From contig JAGFBZ010000371.1 of the NCBI GenBank assembly GCA_018398805.1, positions 432,001 to 496,000 on the forward strand: DNA of 64,000 bases, read 5' to 3'. The stretch is from Hirundichthys speculiger (lineage: Eukaryota; Chordata; Actinopteri; Beloniformes; Exocoetidae). Within the stretch, counting starts at the first letter, position 1. Each line of letters begins with the position of its first letter. The notes under the pieces are model-generated. The model saw only the letters and a program-made list of their open reading frames with translations. It did not search any database and was not told where the DNA came from. Made by a program: the position numbers and the translations under genes. Below are positions 46,521 to 57,754 of this stretch, piece after piece.

Positions 46521-47473
46521 CGAAGACGTACTTGGGTCATTGTCCGTACGGAAGACTCATCCGGGCCCAAGCTCCAAATGTTGGCTCAAAGCATCGCTTC
46601 AAAATATCCACATAACCTTGAAAAGGTTTATCAGTTCGGTTTTAGCTTCGTCAATCTTACAACTTATACTTTTGAGAATTAAGCTCTGGGAAACTGTAAT
46701 TTGGCACCGTAATTTTACGGTGGTTTTGGAGCAGCAACTCCTGTTGGTTCATGAGGTGTTTTAATGCTAACGGTGGTACCAGCTAGCATCTTTACGGGGC
46801 TCTTCTTCATTCCTCTGGGATTCATTTTCAACATTCGAATAAGTGTTTTGTCTGTCTGCAATCAAGGTCACTATTAATAATTCTTTGCTGTGATAAAAAA
46901 AAAAAGATGTTACATGAGCTAATGAGACTGTACTGTACAATCACGTGTTTACCTTTTCTGGTCAGTGATGTCACTTCCTGTACTTGAAGCACATTTTTTT
47001 TTAAACTGTCTGTTGATAAACGGCTTTCACATGTGTTTTCTCATTTATCCTTGTGTTTTATCCAGTTGTAAATGTTTTTTCCAACATGTGTGCATTTAAC
47101 AAACATGTCTTCCTGCTTCATTAATCCGCCGGTTGGTTTCTGCATTTCTTTTTCAGTGATAACTGCATAGGTTCATGTTTCTGGCTTCATTCTCACTGTT
47201 AAATAATACAGTTTCCCAGGAATAAGGGTGCCTCCGTGTTCCAGGACATGATGTGATAAATATTGCATACCGGCCCTGCCTTGTGTTTTTCTTTTCCTTT
47301 CCTTTTCTTCCTTAATGTTCCTCCTGTTTGCTCTTACTTTCTGGATTCTGTGTGATGAAAACACGATTTTGAAGGTACAGCTGAAGTCACAGCAGACTCC
47401 ATCCATCCAGTGATCTCTCTCTCTCTCTCTCTCTCTCGTCTCTCTTCACGTCCATTTTGCTAATTTGAGCGAT
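46521..47473. other. Non-coding stretch with a CT microsatellite
   Basis: (CT)n at about 47412-47440. Otherwise nothing recognised. Confidence 0.45.
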
Positions 47474-47596
47474 TTAAAGGGATATTTCACCCACTGCCAA
47501 CGACTGAATGGAGGTTAATCTGGTACCGGTGTGTTCTAAAATGCCACCAAAAAGATCAAATTAACAGTTTTGTTTCAACGTGAACTATCTCTTTAA
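47474..47596. mobile_element. Very short TTAA-flanked MITE
   Basis: TTAA lies at 47474-47477 and 47593-47596. The terminal sequence AGGGATATTTCACCC is complementary, with few differences, to the other end (GTGAACTATCTCT). This is the well-known fish TTAAAGGGATAGTTCACCC repeat. It ends 84 bp before a coding exon of the shisa6-like gene. Confidence 0.8.
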
Positions 47597-47680
47597 TGGG
47601 CTCTGCTGTCTGAGTGTGAGCTGACGCCGGCTGCTTCTCGTGGACACTGAACAGTTCTTTCACTGCTTTTGTCATTTCAG

Positions 47681-47743
47681 GTACTCATCAGCACAACTAT
47701 AACCATGTGGCTTTAGGTAGCCCTTCACGCACGCCTAAGAATG
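47681..47743 (+). CDS. shisa6: Shisa6-like gene, 63-nt coding exon (cytoplasmic juxta-tail)
   Basis: The acceptor is a good pyrimidine tract ending TCATTTCAG and the donor is G|GTAAGA. The exon enters with two bases of a split codon and leaves with one base. It encodes THQHNYNHVALGSPSRTPKN, and the split codon joins exactly to ENNRISGIL in the exon at 57445. Its length is divisible by three and both boundaries have the same phase, so it could be skipped without a frameshift. It encodes part of the intracellular tail of a single-pass AMPA-receptor auxiliary protein. The partner exon upstream, with signal peptide, Cys-rich ectodomain and membrane helix, is not in view. The assignment depends on phase compatibility and family character, not on a transcript. 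Confidence 0.75.
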
Positions 47744-47994
47744 GTAAGAAGAACCAGAGCGAGAGGGGATTATTTCAGTAGGTTCACGGCTAAACTCCGT
47801 GTTTGGACGACCGTCCGGGCCTCAGAAGACTTCTCGGCGACACGGTCCTGAATTCAATTTGCTCCTCTGAGTCTGTTCAGCTGCTGAAAACGAGGCTTTT
47901 ACATCGTCAACATTAAAATCCTCGCATCTGCCAGTCTGCAGACTGCGGGGCAGCCAGGGTCATGGCCTGGCAGATGTGCCGGAGCGGTGGTTGC
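47744..47994. other. Intron sequence, nothing recognised
   Basis: Start of the intron between the first and second visible coding exons. Confidence 0.6.
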
Positions 47995-48002
47995 GTAACG
48001 AT

Positions 48003-48823
48003 TAGGGGTATGAAAAAAATCGATTTGGCAATATATCGCGATTTTCGGCCGCCCAATATAATATCTATTTTTCAGCTCCTAATATCGATTTTTATAGGAA
48101 AATACTTAAATGTGCAAAAACACGAATACAGTGATCCCTTATTTTTCGCGGTCAATGGGGACCGGCGCCCCCCCGCGAGAATCAAGATCCGTTAACTTGA
48201 GCCGGAGCTCCCTGAGCCTGAATAATGTGTTTAAAATATGTTTAAAAACCGCAAAAAAAGTAGCGAAACAAGACAAAGGCTCAACTGTGGTCTGTTACCT
48301 TCACAGCCTCTGGTCTCTGAACCGTAGTAAAGAAACTGATCTTTCATCTAACCTCGTTTTCATTCTGCCGTCCCACGACACACACACTACATTACCCATA
48401 AGGCCACCTTCTTAAAGGGGCCAGGCTGGCTCACAACAGTTCTTTGCTGTGAGAGAACGCGCACAACATCCTGTGATGTTTCCGCAATTTTTTCTTGATT
48501 TTTTTTTTAATATTATATATTCCTGAAAAAAATCCGCGAATAACTAAAACAGCGGAACTTAAAACCGAATTGGCGAGAGATCACTGTAATCAAAAATAAA
48601 TAGGTTGTTTTGAAGCAAATGTTTTTGACTCAATTTGTCCTCTGAATGATCAATATCATCTGATAAACATATACAGCAACTTGATTTTTCATCTCTACTT
48701 TTAATTTTGATATTAACTGGATAGAATATCACAATATATCGCGATGTCACGATAATATCGTAATGTCACCCAAGTATCATGATACATATTGTATTGCGAG
48801 GTCCTTGCCAATACTAATCCCTA
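48003..48823. mobile_element. hAT-like MITE family I, copy 3, with nested element H
   Basis: Begins TAGGGGTATGAAAAAAATCG and ends CCAATACTAATCCCTA. It is flanked by a perfect 8-bp duplication GTAACGAT (47995-48002 and 48824-48831). A mariner-type element sits inside at 48129-48586. It lies in the shisa6-like intron. Confidence 0.92.
48129..48586. mobile_element. Mariner-type MITE H, complete copy
   Basis: TA at 48127-48128 and 48587-48588. Ends CAGTGATCCCTTATTTTTCG and GGCGAGAGATCACTG are inverted repeats. Interior copies occur in reverse at 19131-20245, and a left-end copy at 61765-61835. Confidence 0.88.
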
Positions 48824-48831
48824 GTAACGAT

Positions 48832-50034
48832 GTAAGGTGGCGGCTGAAAAAGAAGACAGGAGACATAAAAGGAACGAGAAAGAGGCCACGAGCTGAATAT
48901 TCGCTGCCTTTTATGTTTATCAAATCACCCTGATCACGGCGTTTTGATTAATTTGCTGTTCTCATTCACGAGAACGAGAAAACGACTCGCTCGATTTCAG
49001 GCGCTCAGGAGCTGTGGATGAATCCGGCAGCCAGAATGGATCTTCCTTTACGAACATAATTGACCATATGGCTTACTGGCGCTCACACACAGATAAGCAA
49101 GCCGCGGAGAGGGAACAAATGCCCGGAGATCTATGGGAGACATGAAAAATCCATTTCAACAACACGTCTAACACGGAGACTTTGATCACAGCCTGCCTGA
49201 AATCCTTCAAATTACAGCGTGCAGCGTATTTTCTAGATAAAAACCCAACGCCACAACCCTCCCAGCGCACCGCCGCTGAAACAACCGGGAGATCCCGCTG
49301 CATATCACAGGCAGAAAATGTGCAGTCGTACACAGACGTGGACGCCGCGGGCCTCCGGAAGTAAAAAGCTGATTTCATTTGAATACTTGTAAGGGTTTTT
49401 TTTATCTTTGTTTTCTTTCACTTCTCATGCTGAATGTGGAGAAGGTCTGTGCGTGCAAGTGTGTGATCTTTCTCTCGCCATCAACATGCTTCTGAAATAT
49501 TTGTTTTTCACTTGGGTTTGGTAGCTCACCGGTCGTTGAGACGCGGTAAGTCATCCATACACGTTTTTTGATTTCATGTGAGTGCTTGTTCATTGCATTT
49601 TACGTGCACATTTGTGCACACGTGTCACGAACCCGCCCTCACGTTTCTGTCTTCCCTCCTCTCACTCAGACTGGTGTATTTTCAGACCTTATTTAAGTAG
49701 ATTTGCAGGTTTGGTAAAATTAAACTGCTGCGGTGTCAGTTCAGGTTTACTTTCCTCCGGTTATCACCGTGTTAGAAAACACAAACTGACATCCTGAAGC
49801 ACAATCCATCTTCACTGTTTCTCTTATTGTCAACAAATCCCACAAAAGATTCTCTGTTTGTAAAAGACGACCTCTCAAATTTCAGATCAAGATGAAAAAG
49901 TTCAAAAGCCAATGTCTTTTATTGGTGAGAAACTCGACACCTATGTTGCCGGCTGAAACAGAACTGAGACATTTAGATGTTTGGATCGTACAGGGACTTT
50001 CTGAAATACCTGCCGAGCGGTTTCACGTGCAGAC
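48832..50034. other. Intron sequence, nothing recognised
   Basis: No repeat or exon recognised. The AT-rich part at 48900-49080 has no repeat signature and could be conserved non-coding sequence, but this is untested. Confidence 0.45.
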
Positions 50035-52337
50035 GTTCAGTCAGAGGCGGTTCAGTCACTGGTAGAGGCGGTTCAGTCACTGGTAGAGACAGTTCAGTCA
50101 CTGGTAGAGATGGTTCAGTCACTGGTAGAGACGGTTCAGTCACTGGTAGAGGCGGTTCAGTCACCGGTAGAGACAGTTCAGTCACTGGTAGAGATGGTTC
50201 AGTCACCGGTAGAGACAGTTCAGTCACCGGTAGAGACGGTTCAGTCACTGGTAGAGGCGGTTCAGTCACCGGTAGAGGCGGTTCAGTCACTGGTAGAGAC
50301 GGTTCAGTCACTGGTAGAGACGGTTCAGTCACTGGTAGAGACGGTTCAGTCACTGGTAGAGACGGTTCAGTCACTGGTAGAGACGAATCAGTCACTGGTA
50401 GAGGCGGTTCAGTCTCTGGTAGAGGCGGTTCATTCACTGGTAGAGACAGTTCAGTCACTGGTAGAGATGGTTCAGTCACCGGTAGAGATGGTTCAGTCAC
50501 CGGTAGAGACGGTTCAGTCACTGGTAGAGGCGGTTCAGTCACCGGTAGAGATGGTTCAGTCACCGGTAGAGACGGTTCAGTCACTGGTAGAGACGGTTCA
50601 GTCACTGGTAGAGACGGTTCAGTCACTGGTAGAGACGGTTCAGTCACTGGTAGAGACGGTTCAGTCACTGGTAGAGACGAATCAGTCACTGGTAGAGACG
50701 GTTCAGTCACTGGTAGAGACGGTTCAGTCACTGGTAGAGACGAATCAGTCACTGGTAGAGGCGGTTCAGTCACCGGTAGAGACGGTTCAGTCACCGGTAG
50801 AGACGGTTCAGTCACCGGTAGAGACGGTTCAGTCACTGGTAGAGACGGTTCATTCACTGGTAGAGACGGTTCAGTCACCGGTAGAGATGGTTCATTCACC
50901 GGTAGAGGCGGTTCATTCACTGGTAGAGACGGTTCAGTAACTGGTAGAGACGGTTCAGTCACTGGTAGAGACGAATCAGTCACTGGTAGAGACGGTTCAG
51001 TCACTGGTAGAGACGGTTCAGTCACTGGTAGAGACGAATCAGTCACTGGTAGAGGCGGTTCAGTCACTGGTAGAGACGGTTCAGTCACTGGTAGAGACGG
51101 TTCAGTCACTGGTAGAGACGAATCAGTCACTGGTAGAGGCGGTTCAGTCACTGGTAGAGACGGTTCAGTCACCGGTAGAGACGGTTCAGTCACTGGTAGA
51201 GACGGTTCAGTCACGGTAGAGACGGTTCAGTCACCGGTAGAGACGGTTCAGTCACCGGTAGAGACGGTTCAGTCACTGGTAGAGACGGTTCAGTCACTGG
51301 TAGAGACGAATCAGTCACTGGTAGAGGCGGTTCAGTCACTGGTAGAGACGGTTCAGTCACTGGTAGAGACGGTTCAGTCACTGGTAGAGACGAATCAGTC
51401 ACTGGTAGAGGCGGTTCAGTCACCGGTAGAGACGGTTCAGTCACCGGTAGAGACGGTTCAGTCACCGGTAGAGACGGTTCAGTCACTGGTAGAGACGGTT
51501 CAGTCACTGGTAGAGACGAATCAGTCACTGGTAGAGACGGTTCAGTCACTGGTAGAGACGGTTCAGTCACTGGTAGAGACGAATCAGTCACTGGTAGAGA
51601 CGGTTCAGTCACTGGTAGAGGCGGTTCATTCACTGGTAGAGGCGGTTCATTCACTGGTAGAGGCGGTTCAGTCACAGGTAGAGACGGTTCATTCACTGGT
51701 AGAGACAGTTCAGTCACTGGTAGAGATGGTTCAGTCACCGGTAGAGACGGTTCAGTCACCGGTAGAGGACGGTTCAGTCACGGTAGGTAGAGGCGGTTCA
51801 GTCACCGGTAGAGTAGACCGGTTAGAGACGGTTCAGTCACCGGTAGAGACGGTTCAGTCACTGGTAGAGACGGTTCAGTCACTGGTAGAGACGAATCAGT
51901 CACTGGTAGAGACGGTTCAGTCACTGGTAGAGACGGTTCAGTCACTGGTAGAGACGAATCAGTCACTGGTAGAGGCGGTTCAGTCACGGGTAGAGACGGT
52001 TCAGTCACCGGTAGAGACGGTTCAGTCACTGGTAGAGACGGTTCATTCACTGGTAGAGACGGTTCAGTCACCGGTAGAGATGGTTCATTCACCGGTAGAG
52101 GCGGTTCATTCACTGGTAGAGACGGTTCAGTAACTGGTAGAGACGGTTCAGTCACTGGTAGAGGCGGTTCAGTCACCGGTAGAGGCGGTTCAGTCACCGG
52201 TAGAGACGGTTCAGTCACTGGTAGAGACGGTTCAGTCACTGGTAGAGACGGTTCAGTCACTGGTAGAGACGGTTCAGTCACTGGTAGAGACGGTTCAGTC
52301 ACTGGTAGAGATGGTTCAGTCGCCGGTAGAGACGGTT
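50035..52337. repeat. Giant minisatellite, 21-bp unit, about 109 copies, intronic
   Basis: An array of GGTTCAGTCACTGGTAGAGAC-type units (21 nt is the maximum quoted; variants GAC/GGC/GAT, GTTCAGT/AATCAGT/GTTCATT, CACT/CACC). The unit is a multiple of three, so both strands stay open for hundreds of codons (a Gly-Ser-Val-Thr-Gly-Arg-Asp repeat on plus). A few one-base indels near 51215 and 51770-51825 shift the frames. A rare GTAACTGG variant recurs at about 50937 and 52131 within matching neighbourhoods, showing long-range block duplication. No splice sites or start context support coding. Confidence 0.95.
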
Positions 52338-53662
52338 AAGTTGAGCCACAAATGTGAAGCCTAAATAACGGAAAGTAGGACTTTCTTGTGATTACGTGAA
52401 TGTCACAGGAATCTGCAAACGTACGATCAGTGTCTCCGAACGTCTTCAGGGCTGATGCTCGAGCGTCAGACCTCGCTCCTTGAGATCTGAATTTGATTCC
52501 GTTTGACCCGTTTTCGTTTTCGTCTCGCAGCAGCACCATGTGGGGGCCATTATTCTCAGCTTCATTCTCACTTTCTTTTCATTCCCGTCGAGTCTAAGCA
52601 ACAAACATCGGGGTCGGGGTGAAGAAAACACGGCGGCTAGGTTTGAAATAAGCCTTTCACGGCCCTCGGAGCTCCTGACAGGAGGTCAGTTTGTGACGAG
52701 CCGGCGGAGAGAATGAGCCCTTTCGCTTCAGAGGCGCTGAGATTGGATCGCTGGTTCGCAGAGTGGTTTTATTCCAGCGACTTGACACCAGTCTTCGACC
52801 GCAGTAGCTGCTTTTATCCTTCTTTTTTTTTCCAATCTTTCCTTGGATTTGTTGGCAGTATCATTGGGTCTGTGTGGCTGTGCTGTCTGTCGTGATGAAG
52901 CACCCAGATGTGTTAAGCTAACAGCATGCTACGGTCTGAGTCCATTCCCCCGTATTGATGCCGGATGGCTGAGAGTCCCTTCACCAATCATTCACATCCT
53001 TCCAGCCCTTTCACCGCAGCTCCCAGGACCCCCCGCGGTCCGCGACCCCCGCCGCCACCCTCGCGTCTCACTCTGTCACTCCTCTCCTCCTCTTCTCTAC
53101 CTCTTTCCCCCCTCCTGCTCTCCATCCTGCAGCAGCTAGCAGAGCCCTATTTTTATCCGTCCGTCGGAGGCTGGTCGGAGCCGCGCCCATGCCGCCGCTC
53201 CGCACTGCGTGACAGGCTCGCGGCTCGCAGGGGAAGGCGAGATAGAGAGAGAGAAAAACGAGAGGGAAGGGACGACCGAACGAAGGAGGAAGATTTAAGA
53301 AGCGGAGGGAAAGTGGGTGGCAGCGTGGAAGGATAGATAAGATTGACAGAGTAGGAAGACGGAGATGAATGGGAGAGACTCCGGATGTTTGCGTGCACGC
53401 ATGTGTGAGGAGGAGAGATAAAGAGAGGAGTGAGAATAAAAGAGGACTTAGTTCCTCCCCCTTCCCCCCCCCCCTCCCCCCGCCCCCCCCCCCGCCCGCT
53501 CCGCCTCTCTGGCATCACATCGCATCGCTTCAGCAGCAGCCAGTCCAGCCAGTCCAGGCATTTCTCTCCTTGCCCCGTCCCAGATCCCAGATCGCATCAC
53601 GGCGCTGTCACGAGCGAGGTCACTCTCCAGCGCACAGCTGTTGTTTGGTGTGTTGTCTCGTT

Positions 53663-53663
<1 letters not shown>
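52338..53663. other. GC-rich intron stretch, possible internal regulatory region
   Basis: From about 53000 the sequence is CpG- and pyrimidine-rich and then GA-rich (GATAGAGAGAGAGAAAAACG at about 53240), resembling a promoter or 5' UTR. The open frames here are Pro/Ser-rich and match nothing I recognise. I do not call an exon. Confidence 0.35.

Positions 53664-53707
<44 letters not shown>
53664..53707. repeat. 44-nt uninterrupted poly-C run
   Basis: A pure C run, preceded by shorter C runs at about 53460-53494. The minus strand could form G-quadruplexes, and the exact length in an assembly is unreliable. Confidence 0.95.
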
Positions 53708-53708
<1 letters not shown>

Positions 53709-54377
53709 CGTCTCCTCCCCTGTTTCCTCATGTCATAGCACCATGCCACCTGTCAAGTCGGTCCCACAGCAGAACCCTCGCTGACGTGTCCGCCTTGTCC
53801 AGCCCCGTCACCGCCACCAGCGAGCTGGGGTTTTAGACACGCCACCATTTCTGAAGGGCAGACGACTCCGCTTATACTGTTACTGGCAAACGTGCAGAAC
53901 AGGAACTTAAAAGGCCAGTTGGAGGGTTTAAGACTGAATCCGGACTGCAAACCAGCAGAAAACTGGGCCTCATTTGCTTATATTTTATTTTAAATGGGAA
54001 ATGTGACTGAAGGGGAATGAAGTCTGCTTCTCATCTTGGATTAGTTTTTCCACGTGAACCCACGGTTTCAGATCCTCAGACGCTGCCTCCTGAGGTTTTG
54101 GCAGGAAACATTTGATTTTACACTCTAAAATACAGCATGTGGCTCGTTGTCCATCCACTATTCACCGTTGGACTGGAAATCAACACACTGGCTACCTTTA
54201 CAATAATCTAATTATTGACCTAATTCCAAACCAAACATTCCACTTAAGGTGTTTACATGCATTGCTTTTAGAATATTAATTTCATATCTCAGGTTTACAC
54301 GCTAAATTGTTCAATAAATTCCCCCTCGCAGCTTCAAGAAATGCTTCTTATTTTCAGTGCTACTTATTCTTGTTTCA
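53708..54377. other. Intron sequence, nothing recognised
   Basis: No repeat or exon recognised. Confidence 0.45.
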
Positions 54378-54612
54378 TACTACAAGTATACTTGCATACT
54401 TATATGCTTATACTTACTTATGCATACTTGAATCCCGCAAGTATGCAAGTATACTTGCAGTATAATTGCAGTATGCAAGCATACTTGCATACTGCAATTA
54501 TACAAAGTATGCAAATATGCAAGTATGCAATATACAAGTATGCAAATATGCAAGCATACTGCAAGTATACTTGCATACTGCTAGTATACTTGCAGTATGC
54601 AAGTAGGCAAGT
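54378..54612. repeat. Palindromic AAGTATACTTGCA / TGCAGTATGC cluster
   Basis: The self-complementary motif GCAAGTATACTTGC and relatives (GCATACTTGCATACTGC, GCAATTATAC, GCAAATATGC) are repeated in both orientations over about 235 bp. It can fold into many alternative hairpins. Confidence 0.9.
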
Positions 54613-55168
54613 TGCCCCTTAGGACACTAAAGGACATGCAAGTGCAGGCCATCTTTGTCACAAAATGCAGAGAAGACCCTGACGGGACATAATGTAGCTA
54701 TAAGCGTTGACAGGCCTACTGAGGCTGATTAGCGTATCCAGCTAACTGTCCAAACGGTCCGAACAAAACTATTAGTTTCTGTGTTGAGTTCAGGTCTGTA
54801 TTGGTTGAAGAGATTAAAAGTCTTTCCTGTGGGAGGTGAATCGTCTTTGAGGACCAAGAAAACGAGTCCAGACGTTTAGGACACCATGACCTGGATTCCC
54901 GAGGACCGACACAAACAGACTGTCCGAATGTTACCTGTAACCTAATGAGAGGCTCCGCCCATCCGACAAATGAGAAGTAGACTCTTCCATTTTGAAGATT
55001 AATCAAGTAGATCCGTCATCGGCCCAGCGTATCCCTAAGTTCACAGCTGACGAACATCTGGCAGGCGTGACAAATGTAGCATGGTCATCCCTGAGCCTGA
55101 GACAGATCAGCAGGAAACAGTCAGTAAACTGAGATTAGAAACTGGACTGTTGTTTGCAAATTAGTAGA
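54613..55168. other. Intron sequence, nothing recognised
   Basis: No repeat or exon recognised. Confidence 0.4.
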
Positions 55169-55506
55169 TGTGCACTGGTGAGGCAGTCAATCATCTGTTA
55201 AACAATGTGACAACGACGGAGGTAGAAGCGGATTTATTCTCCAAGTCGTTTACTATTCAGGGAGGTCGTTCAGCTGACATCACAGAACGAAGGATGATCA
55301 TAAAATGACAAGTTGGCAGAAGGAAACAGTTCGTCTTACGCATCACACGGGAAAACACAGGGACCTTGACATACGCCGTCTAGACGCCTACGTGTCAAAA
55401 CTTAACGATAACAGAACTACGGCCTTCGACAGACAGGAATCCAGACCATAAGTCATGGACTCATGACTCAGCATTTAAGGCCCCAAAATGCAGTTTTAAT
55501 ATTACA
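55169..55506. repeat. Dispersed repeat J, copy 2
   Basis: TGTGCACTGGTGAGGCAGTC at the start and AAGGCCCCAAAATGCAGTTT near the end match 18831-19130 in order, with some extra sequence in the middle. Confidence 0.7.
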
Positions 55507-55967
55507 AGGACTAATGAGGATTAATGAGAGCTAATGAGAGCTTAATCATTCTTGTTCCAAAGTTAAGATGGATTTTTGTGACAACAGACGTCCGCTGAAG
55601 GACCTGTTTAGGGCTGGAGGCTCTAGCAGAGCCAGCAGCTCATCAGCTGATGGTCAACACCAGGGACCGACCCCTGAGGTTGGAAAACTGGATGTCCACG
55701 GCTAGACTTCTGCATCTAAGGGCTCCTACACACTCCATGAGTTTCTGATCTCTGACACTGAGGAAATTACATCAGGTCATCTTTGGATGGCTTCAACCGA
55801 AACAAAGCAAAACAAGGACTTTTCTAGTTTCTTTTCATTTTAGTCTGTTCCTGCATGTTAACAGAAGAACATCCCTTAGAGACATTACTGCCAGTATCCT
55901 TAAGTGATGTAAAAAGGAAGTTCCTTTGTGGCCTTCTGTCAAAGGTTTGAATCAAAGCAACTGGACA
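55507..55967. other. Intron sequence, nothing recognised
   Basis: No repeat or exon recognised. Confidence 0.4.
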
Positions 55968-56550
55968 AAGGGTGAATTCCAGTTCCTCCCTTAACCCTCA
56001 ATCTCAACCCTCAGTCTCAAAAATGTGCGCTCCCGCTAAGTGCAAGCGCTGTCCCGATTCTTAGAAAGTCAAGATGAGGGACATGTTTGAGGGCTGTATC
56101 GCCCTCAATATTGAGATTCTCCGGCACCACCCTTGGAAGTAAGGGCTACCAAGAAGGCATTGCGTATTTTCCTCAATACGTCTTCGAAAAGAAGACGTAC
56201 CGAAAAAAGCTAGCTACAAATTTACGTATTTTTGTAGTTAATAAAGATATAAATGTTACGAAACTATCTTACTGTCTTCGTTACATATATTTATATTATC
56301 TTATTCTTCTTCTATGTCTTCTTCTCCTTCTTCTTCATTATTGTCGTTTTCTTGACAGACTGGACGTAGCTTTGGCGTAAAGCCGCCCCCCACAGTCTGA
56401 AGACGTAACTGCACTCAAGGGGTGTCCCATTTCTAAGTCACGAGATAGTCCTTACACTAACTTTGGAGGGCCAAGATTGAGGGCCAAAGACTGAGGGTTA
56501 AGGGCGAGGGTTGAGATTGAGGGTTAAGGGAGTAACTGGAATTGGCCCTT
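55968..56550. mobile_element. DNA transposon with CCCTTAACCCTCAATC-rich long inverted ends
   Basis: The left end (AAGGGTGAATTCCAGTTCC, then CTCCCTTAACCCTCAATCTC) and right end are long inverted repeats of each other. No target duplication seen and the superfamily is unknown. The middle encodes no recognisable transposase; a TTCTTCTTCTCC-type tract lies at about 56310-56340. Confidence 0.75.
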
Positions 56551-57752
<1,202 letters not shown>

Positions 57753-57754
57753 TA

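Noticed and set aside
49977..52302. Very long open frames on both strands (up to about 718 codons, Gly-Ser-Val-Thr-Gly-Arg-Asp or Val-Thr-Glu-Pro-Ser-Leu-Pro repeats)
   Set aside because: They follow directly from a 21-bp tandem unit lacking stop codons. They are open on both strands at once, have no family resemblance and lie in an intron.
53369..53836. Proline-rich open frames across the poly-C region
   Set aside because: They depend on the exact length of a 44-nt homopolymer and have no recognisable domain.
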